Shown here piece by piece: positions 1-11,545 of a DNA stretch of 64,000 bases. The stretch covers positions 380,787,907-380,851,906 of the forward strand of contig JAVHZZ010000001.1 of NCBI GenBank assembly GCA_036250195.1. The letters are read 5' to 3'. Under the pieces are notes generated by a model. It saw only the letters and a list, made by a program, of their open reading frames with translations, was not told the DNA's origin and did no database searches. Position 1 is the first letter of the stretch, and each line of letters begins with the position of its first letter. A program made the translations under genes and the position numbers. The stretch comes from Mixophyes australis (lineage: Eukaryota > Chordata > Amphibia > Anura > Limnodynastidae).

Positions 1-236
1 GCCTTGGTTAATCTCATATATAGGTAGTCTGAAGGGAGACCTGGCACAGTCTGTTATGTTTATCAATTGTATTGGACACTGCTGATTTTTGCAGCCCAAT
101 AAACATCCTTTTCTCTTAATTATGTGCAGAGAAAAAATATCATCTATATGAATAATATAAATGAGGAATATGTATTCTTTGTAATAAGATTTTATATTTC
201 TGCAAATTAGTTTTGTTGTGCCCCATATTTCATCAC
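1..236. other. no gene seen
   Basis: AT-rich sequence without a recognisable coding or repeat signal. It runs directly into the pyrimidine minisatellite. Confidence 0.5.
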
Positions 237-1690
237 ACTGTGCACCCTCTTAATTACACTGTTCTCCCATTTGATCCCACTGTGTCCCTTCATCATCCCT
301 GTGCACCTTTATCACACTGTGTATTCTCCTCTATCACACTGTACCCTCTCCTCAAACCACTGCTGCCACCTTTTCATCCACACTGCTGCCTCCCTCGTTC
401 ATCAACATTGCTGTCCCCCTCTTTCATCAACGTTGCTGTCTCCCCTTCTTTTTTCACATTACTTTCCTCCTCCTTCTTGAACATTACTGTCCCCCTCCTA
501 TTTACACATTACTGTTCCCCTCCTTCTTGAACATTACTGCCCTCCCTCCTTCTTGAACATTGCTGTCCCTCTCCTTTTTCCACATACTGTCCCCCTCTTT
601 CATCAACGCTGCTGTCCCCCCTTCTTTTTCCACATTACTTTCCTCCTCCTTCTTGAACGTTACTGTCCCCCTCCTATTTACACATTACTGTTCCCCTCCT
701 ACTTAAACATTACTGCCCCCCCTCCTTCTTGAACATTGCTGTCCCCCTCCTTTTTCCACATTACTGTTCCCCTCCTTTTTCCATACACTTTCCCCCTCAT
801 TCTTGAACATTACTGTCCCCCTCCTTCTTAAACATTACTGTCCCCCTCCTTCTTGAACATTGCTGTCACCCTCCTTTTTCAACATACTGTCCCCCTCTTT
901 CATCAACGTTGCTATCCCCCCCTTCGTTTTCCATATTACTGTTCTCCTCCTTCTTGAATGTTACTATCCCCCTCCTATTTACACATTACTGCCCTCCTCC
1001 TTCTTGAACATTGCTGCCCCCCTCCTTTTTCCACATACTGTCCCACTCCTTTTTCCACATTACTGTCCCCCTCCTTTTTCCATACACTGTCCACCCCCTT
1101 TTTGCACATACTGTCCCCCTCATTCTTGAACATTACTGTCCCCCTCCTTCTTGAACATTACAGTCCCCCCTTCTTTTTCCACATACTGTTCCCCTCCTTT
1201 TTCCACATACTGTCCCCCTTCTTCTTGAACATTACTGTCCCCCCTTCTTTTTCCACATACTGTTCCCCTCCTGTTTCCAAATACTGTCCCCCTCCTCCTT
1301 GAACATTACTATTCCCCTTATTTTTCTATATACTGTCCCCCTCCTTTTTCCACATACTGTCCCCCTTCTTCTTGAACATTACTGCCCATCCTTCTTTTTC
1401 CACATACTGTTCCTCTCCTTTTTCCAAATAATGTCCCCCTCCTCCTTGAACATTACTGTTACCCTCCTCCTTGAACATTACTGTCCCCCTCCTATTTACA
1501 CATTACTGTTCCCCTCCTTTCTCCACATACTGTCCCCCTCCCTTTTCCCCACATACTTCCCCCTCCGTTTTTCTCCACATTACTGCCCCCTCCTTTTTCC
1601 CCACATACTGTCCCCCTCCTTTTCCCCACATACTGTTCCCCTTCTATTTCCCCATTACTGTCCACCTCCATTATTTACTTTCCTTTCTAT
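237..1690. repeat. pyrimidine-rich minisatellite
   Basis: About 1.45 kb of degenerate units of roughly 20-30 bases. They alternate forms such as TTCTTGAACATTACTGTCCC and CCTCCTTTTTCCACATACTG. The plus strand is almost all C and T with regular ACATTACTG or ACATACTG cores. Several open frames cross it only because the repeat rarely encodes a stop; their products are low-complexity Pro/Ser/Leu/Phe strings with no domain. No gene is called. Confidence 0.9.
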
Positions 1691-2061
1691 GACCTTCTTT
1701 CTTTCACTTCTCCATCTGTCTTCTTCTCTTCTCGCTGTCTCTGAATGCTGCTCCTCTCTGTGCCACTCCTCACTGCCAATGTCAGGATGTGATAATGACA
1801 CCCCCGATACTGTCAGTGTGAAGGGAGCAGAGGGGAGGGGGAGGAGGGTGCCAGTGCTGCCGTTTTTTTTTTCCTTTTTTTTTTTTTAATGTGCCGGTGA
1901 TCAAGCGGGAATGGCAGGCGGGAATTGCAGTGTTGGGACCTCCCCCTCCTGTCTTGCTTACCCCACTTACCGTACTTTGCGAAAATGATTTGTTCATAAA
2001 TATAAATCCATCAGCAAGACTGTAACAAATAAGTAAATAATGAGTATCCACCTGCGAAAGT

Positions 2062-2141
2062 GGAAACCAGCATCAGACAGGGTGTATCAGGGAATCCAAT
2101 ATAGCAGGCTTCCCTGTTACACCCTGTCTGATGCTGGTTCC
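2062..2141. repeat. near-perfect 80-nt hairpin
   Basis: Arms 2062-2094 and 2110-2141 are complementary over about 32 pairs, with one extra A in the left arm and one mismatch. The loop is about 15 nt. The size is that of a microRNA precursor or a tiny palindromic MITE. A CTTAA follows the right arm, 90 bases before the piggyBac relic. I do not recognise the arm sequence. Confidence 0.75.
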
Positions 2142-2229
2142 CTTAACACTTACCATGTCTGTATAAGTACATAGATTAAGAGAACAAAAACAGAAGTAGG
2201 TGTAGCATAATCATGATACTTCTATGACA

Positions 2230-5021
2230 TTAACCTGTTTTGGCCCGGAACCTGAATCAGTCAAATTCTTTTTGTGGAGTTTTCTTGATGGATGACTAAT
2301 TTTGTTCCAATTAAAAAAATATGTTAGAACTATTTTTTTCGGTGTAACTATTTAAGAGTAACAGAGCAGTTTTCTACCCAAAGGGCCAATAGATTAAGTT
2401 ATTTTGGAAGAAAACAACTTATACAAGAAAACATGAATTTATTCAAATAAACTCCTAATTATAACAACAATATATATTAGTATTGAGTATTAACAGTATG
2501 TTATCAGTAGTAATTAGTACTAAATGCAAGGTAAGTATTCCTTAATGGGCTGCATATTTTTCAAAATATTTTGGATGTAAACTCACATTGCACTTTTTAC
2601 ACATAACAGGAGTCTTGCTATGGCAAAATTTACAACGTTTATGTTTATTATCCAGGATTCTACCAACGAATTGTTGCAAACTTGCCCTTGGTAAATGCCT
2701 GTGAATAAAAGTGCATAAGTGACTTCATCTTTGAATTCCAGCTGTGATATAGGCTGGGTTATTTCACTGTTTGCTACCAAAAGAGGTCATTTTCAAGCAT
2801 TCACCAACATGTTTGAAAGAGTATTGAGGAGAAATGGCCACCACCACTTCTTTGAGTGAATACACATTTGATAATTGCCTATAGTGTTATCGTGCAAGTC
2901 AACACCTCCCATGTTGGTATTATAATCCTTGATTAGCAATGAAACATTGAAGTTGACATGGGTTTTTTTTCTCCACCATCATGACGTCTGGATATGGCTA
3001 GTGGTTCAATACTTGTATGCTTTGTCAACACCGTAACATTTGCATTATCTTTCCATCAGACCAAAACATGCTCCTTTACCCTGCCAAACAATGTAACATA
3101 ATCAACTTTCTTAATTTTGTCAGGTAACTCAGCACCACCAACTCGATTTGCAAGAGTAGTACCTAAAATAATAAATATAAATATGATTTTATTAGCTGTG
3201 TTTTTTTGCAATTGACTGTGATATATTTATAATTTTATTGACTGTGATATATTTTGCCTGTAGTGAAGAAATATTTTTCAGTCAGGACACACATTAGATA
3301 ATAAGATGTGAAGAAATTTAAAAATAAACACGGTGACATGATGGTGATTCGACATTTTAAAGCAAATTTAGAACAACATCAGCTCCAAGCCCAACAGTTT
3401 TGCCAGGTGGTGTAGAAGTTCTGCCATACAATAAGGTTTGGTACAAGCAATCATTTGTAGGACACAGACATCAGGCTTTGAATCCGAAGCTGACAGGCTT
3501 CCCATGAATAAACATTTTACATGAGTGATGACCGAAATCAGGGATCATTTGCTCATCTATCGACAAATTGTGAGAACCTACTTCAAATTGCATGAACTGC
3601 TTATTTGATGCATCAACAAACAGTCTATTCTTAGTATCAGATTTATCCATGTTGTTGTTATCTGATAAATGAATAAATTGTTTGCTTGACAATTGAAATC
3701 CCTAATGTAGCTTTAGATGACCAATACAGTTTCCATTGAGAAAGTTTGTAATAACCACTGGGAAAGAGAATACCCAAAAATCTCTTGAATTAATATAGTT
3801 TGAGTTCAAGTTGAGCATTATCTTGATTGGAAAATTGGTTACTGTATTCAATTATCATTTCAACAATGTCATCATTGAGGAAAAGGGAAAACAGCTGAAA
3901 CTGTGATTTCTCACTTGCAATAGAACTATATATATATTTTGGCAGGTGACTCAGGCTCATCAATAGTTGAATCTACTGAATCATCGTTTGCATCATTTCC
4001 CCTGAATATCCCAATTACACAGTGCCAGCAATATCCATTGTATGTGGCGCATTATCATCAATAACCTCATCATCCATATTTACATAATCACTGACTTTGG
4101 CAACTTCTGGAGGCGCATGCACCACATTTACTTCATCCCAGTTGTGCTCCATTGACAACCTCATCTTCTTCATCAGAAGAAGAGGATTGCCATTATTTCA
4201 GCCATTGTCAATGCTCTTTAGCGCCTCATTGTCTACAATACAGAGAAGCAAACAACAAAAAATTAGCATATGATAGATGCCAAACCAAATTACATATATT
4301 TTTTTATACAAACAAATACATTTAAATATATATAATCTAAATATAATAACTCTATTGCTTGATTATTCAAGGTAAAATAACATACTAGTCAGACACCATA
4401 TGTACATTTCAACTACATTTCTCTCCATCGCACCCTGAGCTCCCCCTCTTTCCATGTCTCTGCCTTCCCCGTACCGTTGTACTGTTTACCAGTACAAAGG
4501 TAAGGGGCTGAGGCAGGATCCTGTTGTAGCACTGCACTTTCTGGCTGGCTTCCTCCTCTGCAGATGCTCAGCCTTAGACAGGAAATGAACGTAAACATCC
4601 TTCCTAGCATTGAATACCAGAATCTGACAAAAATGTGCAAAATAAGTAAATCTATTGGTTAGAATCTATTGGTTAGAATCTATTGGTGCACGTGAGCTGA
4701 AAAATTATTATATATGAGGTGACTATTATCTATATACTTTCTATATCTATAATACAGGAAAAATGTATAACTTTTTTCTGTTTAAAAAATGTTTAACCTT
4801 TTTATTTCAATAATTACTTTTTTTTGTAGGGTTACAGTTAGCTTCAAATAAAGGCGTTAAAAAGGGGATGGGGTGGTTGAAAAAAACCCAGTATATGCTG
4901 GCTAACATTATGGGGATTAAACATATATGGGCAAATTTCATTTTGCAGCATTCATTATTCTGGGAAACATATTAAAGTGCTGGGTAGAAAACTACCCACA
5001 CGGACAAAAATGGCTAATTAA
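2230..5021 (-). mobile_element. piggyBac-type DNA transposon, decayed
   Basis: Likely limits are TTAA at 2230-2233 and the TTAA at 5018-5021, or CTAA four bases inside it. The ends inside these sites match partly (CCTGTTTTGGCCCGG against CCATTTTTGTCCGTG, about 10 of 15). An exact 13-bp inverted repeat, AGTTTTCTACCCA, lies at 2368-2380 and 4981-4993, as expected for piggyBac sub-terminal repeats. The interior carries transposase fragments on the minus strand. TTAA targets are known for the family; the exact edges here are inference. Confidence 0.65.
2555..4200 (-). pseudogene. piggyBac transposase pseudogene (PGBD-like)
   Basis: Blocks in minus-strand order give a coherent piggyBac transposase. 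An acidic N-terminal stretch lies near 4150-4200. A block at 3471-3690 contains LSIDEQMIPDFGHHS and FIHGKPVSFGFK, carrying the first catalytic Asp in IDEQ. A block at 2810-2935 contains NTNMGGVDLHDN and SKKWWWPFLLN, carrying the GGVD Asp. A C-terminal cysteine-rich finger at 2562-2640 reads KRCKFCH, then CKKCNVSLHP. Stops and frameshifts separate the blocks, and I did not locate the middle catalytic Asp. The gene is dead; no intact frame exceeds 75 residues. Confidence 0.88.
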
Positions 5022-5360
5022 TAAATAAAATGGATATTTCGTTATTTTTCTGTTCCATCTGAAACATGATCATACAATACATTGCAAACTCTGTTATGAC
5101 TTTACTCTAAAGTTTGAAAGTGTTATTTTTGTGTTATGTTATTTTTGTTTATGCTATTTTTGTTTCTAGGACATATTTGGAAATTTACATAAATAAGCAA
5201 ATACAACATAATGTGTACCATCTGACATAAAGTGATACCAATAACTTTACCTTTTATGCTAAAATAAGCAAAGTAAGGTAAGACTTAATACATATGTCTC
5301 TTCTGCTATAATTAACTTTTATTTTCTTTACTGAGATTTCTTAATCAAACATTGGTATAT

Positions 5361-5362
<2 letters not shown>

Positions 5363-5434
<72 letters not shown>

Positions 5435-5470
5435 CATACACACACACACAAACACACACACACACACATT
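5363..5470. repeat. (TA)n(CA)n microsatellite
   Basis: A run of about 34 TA dinucleotides is followed by CATA, then CA dinucleotides. Confidence 0.97.
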
Positions 5471-6200
5471 TAGGTATATCTTACAATAAATAATATAATT
5501 CTCAATATAATCATCTATCTCTCAATGGCCAAAATGACAATATTTTCTTCTCTTGCCTTGTATAGTTAAATTGTTGTTTTCTTAATAATAAATAAATACA
5601 TAGATAAACAAATATGTAGAGTCTGTGGGTTTGCATTCAGCAATATTTGCTCATAAAGTATTCTTACCTTATCCTACTTATGAAGTGAAGTAGAATAAAA
5701 ATACCCTAAAGATAACTACATGGCTCTACATGATGTCTAGCCTGGGGACTCACAATCTGCTTTACTGTTTAAAATTTCAGTAAATATCACTGTACTTTCC
5801 CTAAAGCAAGACAGATCTCACATTCCCTCACAACTGAAGGTAGCCTGGGGGACATATGTAATGCATCAGGTGCGAGAAGGTGTTAAAGTAGAAACCATTG
5901 GGACATACATCAACATTTAAAGTTTGTAACAGATGGAAATATACAATAATAAACTTTACATGTTTATTTGTGGGCTGCATTGATGCTTACACACATTCTA
6001 AAAAGCATGTAATCTGTGTTCTAAAAGAACAGATAATTATTTTTAAACACATATTTTTATTTTATGAGACTTTATACTGAATAATCACTTGTTTAAAAAA
6101 CGCTATTGGGTTTTATATAGGTTGTGACATTAACTTAGTGACTAAATCTAGATGTTCATACTTTAAATCCATTTGTGTTTAAACATATGTATAATGCCAT
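5471..6200. other. no gene seen
   Basis: AT-rich intergenic sequence. The open frame at 5898-6080 (60 codons) has no domain and AT-driven composition. Confidence 0.5.
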
Positions 6201-6467
6201 CAGGCGCGGGCTGGCAGATTTCAGCCCGGTAGGCGCACAGGCGGCCGCATCACATGACACAGGATGTGGCCGCATGGCGTGTCATGTGATGCGGCCGCCT
6301 GTGCGCTGATGCAGCAGCATCCCTTGTCATGAGATGCGGTCGCGGGTAAAAATCAGGCGATATTGCATTGGGGGGCGGCCCCTCGGCCCTAACAGCAGTG
6401 AGTCTGGGCGGCCCGGGAGGGGGGGGGGGGGCGATGCCCTTCTGCCCCCTGGCCCAGCTCGCCCCTG
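6201..6467. mobile_element. hAT-type MITE, 267 bp
   Basis: The left end is CAGGCGCGGGCTGG; the right end read inward is CAGGGGCGAGCTGG. The element is flanked by AATGCCAT and ATTGCCAT, an 8-bp target duplication with one change. The CAGG ends and 8-bp duplication place it in the hAT superfamily. A perfect 28-bp hairpin occupies 6233-6306. The GC content is far above its surroundings. Relatives lie at 29101-29256, 48141-48305 and, as a relic, near 58770. Confidence 0.85.
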
Positions 6468-6475
6468 ATTGCCAT

Positions 6476-8263
6476 CAAGTTGATCATGTATATGGTCAAA
6501 AAGAGATATTTGTGAACAATGTAAGACAAAATGTGCACTTCAGTGCTATTGTGTACCTCTGTGCATGCTGTGCTAGTATCCTGATGGAAGTTGAGTTGCC
6601 CTACACAATGGTATTATACATCCCTTTTTTGCTGTGCATGTACATAAACATTATACAATTACAATCTAAAAGTTGACCTTCGATAGCACCAATAAATAAA
6701 ATGTTTAAGTGTAAACTAACTTTATAACAACTTTTCTCATCTTACTATGAAACAATTCATAGAAGGAAGACAGGGATATGTTATAAATGATTCTTGCTTT
6801 GTGTGCACATTGTTGCAAAAACAGTATTCTCATATGAAACTCATTCGCCTAGTTTGCCTAGTCACTTCTCCTTTCAAATATTATGTAATGGGCTGCCTGT
6901 CATAAGTGGCTCTAAAAATTGTATTGTAATGTTGTCCCAAGACTTTCATAGTTCTATTGTGGAGAACCTGTTGATTAAGTAGAATGACTATAATGGATTG
7001 TTTTTCCTGTGCACACTTTTGTGGCAGTAATCTCGGATTCTTTACAGAAGAGCCATTATGCTAAGGTATGCCATTAAAGATACCATCATTGCCCCCTCCA
7101 AATCCTAAATGGATCATAGTGGAATGGTGAACATGTTAAATGTTTTTCTGCCTGATACTCAAAAATATTAATCAACTTGGATGTCTTGTATTTATAAAAA
7201 GGTATAAACTGCAACTGCAAGTCACTGTTAACTACAAGCCAGCATTACAAATGTCAATTTATTAAATAGCAATATTGAAATACAAAATGCCACAGCTTTT
7301 AATATTAATGGCATGCAATGAACACCCATGCTAGGCACAACTACTGTAGTGCAATTCAGTTGGTGCAGGGTGATATGTTGGCACTGATGCTAACTATGGA
7401 GCTACAATAATTTCTGGTACTATACAGACCAGTGACACACACAGAATAATGCTTTGAAAATTACATTTTCTGCACTGAGCTGTAAAGGTTATGAATTTAT
7501 TTATTTGCAATATTTATGAACCAGAAAAATAAGTAGCTCATATTTTTTGCACCAAACACACAAAATTGCATACCTCTGAGTGACCATTATATAGGTATTG
7601 TGATAAATGCTAGCAAAAGTTAAAAAAACTAAAACGTTTTGCCTACTTTTAGTTTCATGAATTACAGCATCTTTTTATCCTCCTAAATTACTGTTCTTTG
7701 AGCCCTATTTATATATTGGTAAAGATATGATAGTGAAGGTTTTTCTTGGGATAATTCATTTATCACATTTATACAAAGTGATGCAATTTAACTTTAAAAC
7801 TGTAATGTCCTCTAAAACAAAAGGAAGCAAGATAGACTGTTTCCATGGTAGGCTTTTATTGGGGAAGGATTTTCGGGTAGATTCTAGCAACATTTAAACA
7901 CAACACAGTGTTAAAGCACAATACAGTAGTTAAGACAACTCTCTAAAATCTTACTATACTTACTTACAAGTTACTATAAAAGATATGCGGTATTATCTGA
8001 GAGGCAAGGTGAACAGGAGTTGCTGTTAAGTATTTGTATAGAGTATTATCTGTACATATAGGTATGTTCTATAACTGTTCATGTTTATGTTTAATGTATA
8101 ATGTTTTTACATTAAACATACCTGTGTGAAGTAATGATCATAGAGCCCCATTGCAGCAAGATTGCTCCATGTATGGAAGCAAAGCTCTAACTTTTGGCAG
8201 CGGTGCTGCTTCGTGTGTGGTGATGGTGTTAACAAAAAAACAAGAAACCCAATGTCACTAATA
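6476..8263. other. no gene seen
   Basis: AT-rich single-copy-looking sequence. The frames at 6794-6982 and 8107-8371 have no recognisable domain, and the latter pair crosses the left end of the hAT element at 8272. Confidence 0.5.
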
Positions 8264-8318
8264 ATTCCAGCTAGGGATGTGCACCGGCGACTTTTGAGGT
8301 CTCGTGTTTTGTGTTTTG

Positions 8319-8420
8319 GATCCGGATTTTCGTTATTTTTGAGGTTCGGATTTGTCTCGCAAAACACTTGACGAAAGGTCTCGGTTCGGATTTAAGGTAT
8401 TGGATTCGGATTTTTTTTGA
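8319..8420. promoter_or_regulatory. left sub-terminal motif cluster (TTCGGAT)
   Basis: Within 150 bases of the left terminus the motif TCGGAT or CCGGAT occurs four times, near 8320, 8345, 8385 and 8405. The same heptamer family recurs in the opposite orientation at the right end (17195-17345). Clustered short motifs next to hAT termini are known transposase contact sites in Ac; the function here is inference. Confidence 0.55.
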
Positions 8421-8568
8421 AAAAAACATAAAAAGTTTAAAAATCAAGTTTTTGGGCTTATTTTCACTCCTAGGCTATTATTAACCTCAATAACATTCAA
8501 TAACAAGCATTTCCACTAATTTACAGTGTATTCTGAACACCTCACAATATAGTTATTAGTCCAAAACG

Positions 8569-9930
8569 TTGCAACAAGGTATCTTTCTGGACTGCGTAGA
8601 GGAGTGGGTCACCACAATATATATTAAAAACCCTGAACTTTTATGATTCGCACCAATAATTGTACCTGGACTGCGTAGAGGAGTGGGTCACCACAATATC
8701 TTAAAAACCCTGAACTTTTATGATTCGCACCAATAATTGTACCTGGACTGCGTAGAGGAGTGGGTCACCACAATATATCTTAAAAACCCTGAACTTTTAT
8801 GATTCGCACCAATAATTGTACCTGGACTGCGTAGAGGAGTGGGTCACCACAATATATATTAAAAACCCTGAACTTTTATGATTCGCACCAATAATTGTAC
8901 CTGGACTGCGTAGAGGAGTGGGTCACCACAATATCTTAAAAACCCTGAACTTTTATGATTCGCACCAATAATTGTACCTGGACTGCGTAGAGGAGTGGGT
9001 CACCACAATATCTTAAAAACCCTGAACTTTTATGATTCGCACCAATAATTGTACCTGGACTGCGTAGAGGAGTGGGTCACCACAATATCTTAAAAACCCT
9101 GAACTTTTATGATTCGCACCAATAATTGTACCTGGACTGCGTAGAGGAGTGGGTCACCACAATATCTTAAAAACCCTGAACTTTTATGATTCGCACCAAT
9201 AATTGTACCTGGACTGCGTAGAGGAGTGGGTCACCACAATATCTTAAAAACCCTGAACTTTTATGATTCGCACCAATAATTGTACCTGGACTGCGTAGAG
9301 GAGTGGGTCACCACAATATCTTAAAAACCCTGAACTTTTATGATTCGCACCAATAATTGTACCTGGACTGCGTAGAGGAGTGGGTCACCACAATATCTTA
9401 AAAACCCTGAACTTTTATGATTCGCACCAATAATTGTACCTGGACTGCGTAGAGGAGTGGGTCACCACAATATCTTAAAAACCCTGAACTTTTATGATTC
9501 GCACCAATAATTGTACCTGGACTGCGTAGAGGAGTGGGTCACCACAATATCTTAAAAACCCTGAACTTTTATGATTCGCACCAATAATTGTACCTGGACT
9601 GCGTAGAGGAGTGGGTCACCACAATATCTTAAAAACCCTGAACTTTTATGATTCGCACCAATAATTGTACCTGGACTGCGTAGAGGAGTGGGTCACCACA
9701 ATATCTTAAAAACCCTGAACTTTTATGATTCGCACCAATAATTGTACCTGGACTGCGTAGAGGAGTGGGTCACCACAATATATTAAAAACCCTGAACTTT
9801 TATGATTCGCACCAATAATTGTACCTGGACTGCGTAGAGGAGTGGGTCACCACAATATCTTAAAAACCCTGAACTTTTATGATTCGCACCAATAATTGTA
9901 CCTGGACTGCGTAGAGGAGTGGGCACTGGG
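8569..9930. repeat. 77-79 bp tandem array, about 18 copies
   Basis: Units begin near 8587, 8664, 8741, 8820, 8899, 8976 and then every 77 bases to about 9900. Each has GGACTGCGTAGAGGAGTGGG, an ACCACAATATCTTAAAAACC segment and an ATGATTCGCACCAATAATTG segment. Copies are almost identical; the only repeated difference is an extra AT that makes 79-bp units. There are no variable spacers, so it is a satellite-like array inside the transposon and not a CRISPR. Confidence 0.95.
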
Positions 9931-9987
9931 CACCACAATAAAATATATAAAAAACCTTCAACAGATCTGCATTACACTACACATACG

Positions 9988-10070
9988 GCTGCTCCTCCAT
10001 CCTCTCCATCATATACATGTTGGAGTTTTAGCGTGTGACAACCTCTTGTTTTTGATAATGTCAGTGCATT
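9988..10070. pseudogene. decayed copy of part of the hAT transposase gene
   Basis: This stretch aligns base for base, at roughly three-quarters identity, with 14078-14160 inside the transposase gene. Shared runs include GCTGCTCCTCCATCCTCT and ACAACCTCTTGTTT. Orientation is the same as in the gene. It suggests that the non-coding arm of the element arose partly from duplicated transposase sequence. Confidence 0.75.
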
Positions 10071-10140
10071 TTGAATATTTTTCAATTTGCCCCACACCAC
10101 TGAATGTACTTTATCTATGATACGCAATACGCATCTATCT

Positions 10141-11545
10141 ATCTTGACTGCGTAGTGTGGTGGCCCCGGTACACAATTTGGTACCGAGGCCACAATATAA
10201 TTAAAAAACCCTCCACGTGTCTGAATTCCACCAAACAAGTATCTGGACTGCATAGTGGGGTGGCCCCGGTACCCAATTTGATACCGGGGCCACAATACCT
10301 CCTCCAAACATGCTACAGACAATTCGTCATTGAGAGACCCCAGACAGACAGGGTCGAAGTGTTATTGTTTGACTTTGTAAACCCAAAAAAATGTCCCTGT
10401 TGCACATAGTCGTGCAATGAAGACTGACTTTTTCATTTAAAGGCACGATCTTTAAAGTGTAGTGTTTGTAAGTCTAAGTCATATTATACTTTTGGTAAAA
10501 TTGGTTTATTTTGTTCCTCTTTATGGTAATTAATTAGTAATAGAATTAAAGTAGGAAATAGAATTAAATAGAATTAAAGTAGGAAATAGAGTGGTATAGA
10601 GTTGTAGTGTGGTATAGATAGAGTGGTCCACACAATATAATAATAAAACCCTCAACTGGTCTGAATTCCACCAAACAAGTATCTTGACTGCGTAGTGTGG
10701 TGGCCCCGGTACACAATTTGGTACCGAGGCCACAATATAATTAAAAAACCCTCCACGTGTCTGAATTCCACCAAACAAGTATCTGGACTGCATAGTGGGG
10801 TGGCCCCGGTACCCAATTTGATACCGGGGCCACAATACCTCCTCCAAACATGCTACAGACAATTCGTCATTGAGAGACCCCAGACAGACAGGGTCGAAGT
10901 GTTATTGTTTGACTTTGTAAACCCAAAAAAATGTCCCTGTTGCACATAGTCGTGCAATGAAGACTGACTTTTTCATTTAAAGGCACGATCTTTAAAGTGT
11001 AGTGTTTGTAAGTCTAAGTCATATTATACTTTTGGTAAAATTGGTTTATTTTGTTCCTCTTTATGGTAATTAATTAGTAATAGAATTAAAGTAGGAAATA
11101 GAATTAAATAGAATTAAAGTAGGAAATAGAGTGGTATAGAGTTGTAGTGTGGTATAGATAGAGTGGTCCACACAATATAATAATAAAACCCTCAACTGGT
11201 CTGAATTCCACCAAACAAGTATCTTGACTGCGTAGTGTGGTGGCCCCGGTACACAATTTGGTACCGAGGCCACAATATAATTAAAAAACCCTCCACGTGT
11301 CTGAATTCCACCAAACAAGTATCTGGACTGCATAGTGGGGTGGCCCCGGTACCCAATTTGATACCGGGGCCACAATACCTCCTCCAAACATGCTACAGAC
11401 AATTCGTCATTGAGAGACCCCAGACAGACAGGGTCGAAGTGTTATTGTTTGACTTTGTAAACCCAAAAAAATGTCCCTGTTGCACTTGCACATAGTCGTG
11501 CAATGAAGACTGACTTTTTCATTTAAAGGCACGATCTTTAAAGTG
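10141..11545. repeat. 540-bp tandem repeat, 2.6 copies
   Basis: Copies start at 10141, 10681 and 11221 with an exact 540-base period; the third is cut at about 11545. The copies appear identical apart from a 6-base duplication (TTGCAC) in the third. Each unit holds two imperfect hairpins of the form GGCCCCGGTAC-loop-GTACCGAGGCC. Each also has an ATTTGATACCGGGGCCACAA segment related to transposase codons at 14752-14783. Short repeated frames on either strand are repeat translation, not genes. Confidence 0.96.

Noticed and set aside
8569..9930. CRISPR-like repeat array
   Set aside because: Units are contiguous 77-79 bp copies without unique spacers, inside a eukaryotic transposon.
10530..11495. 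Repeated ~110-codon minus-strand and ~85-codon plus-strand frames, seemingly a duplicated gene pair
   Set aside because: They are the 540-bp repeat units; only a short WPRYQI-like stretch relates to the transposase, and no start context or domain supports a gene.
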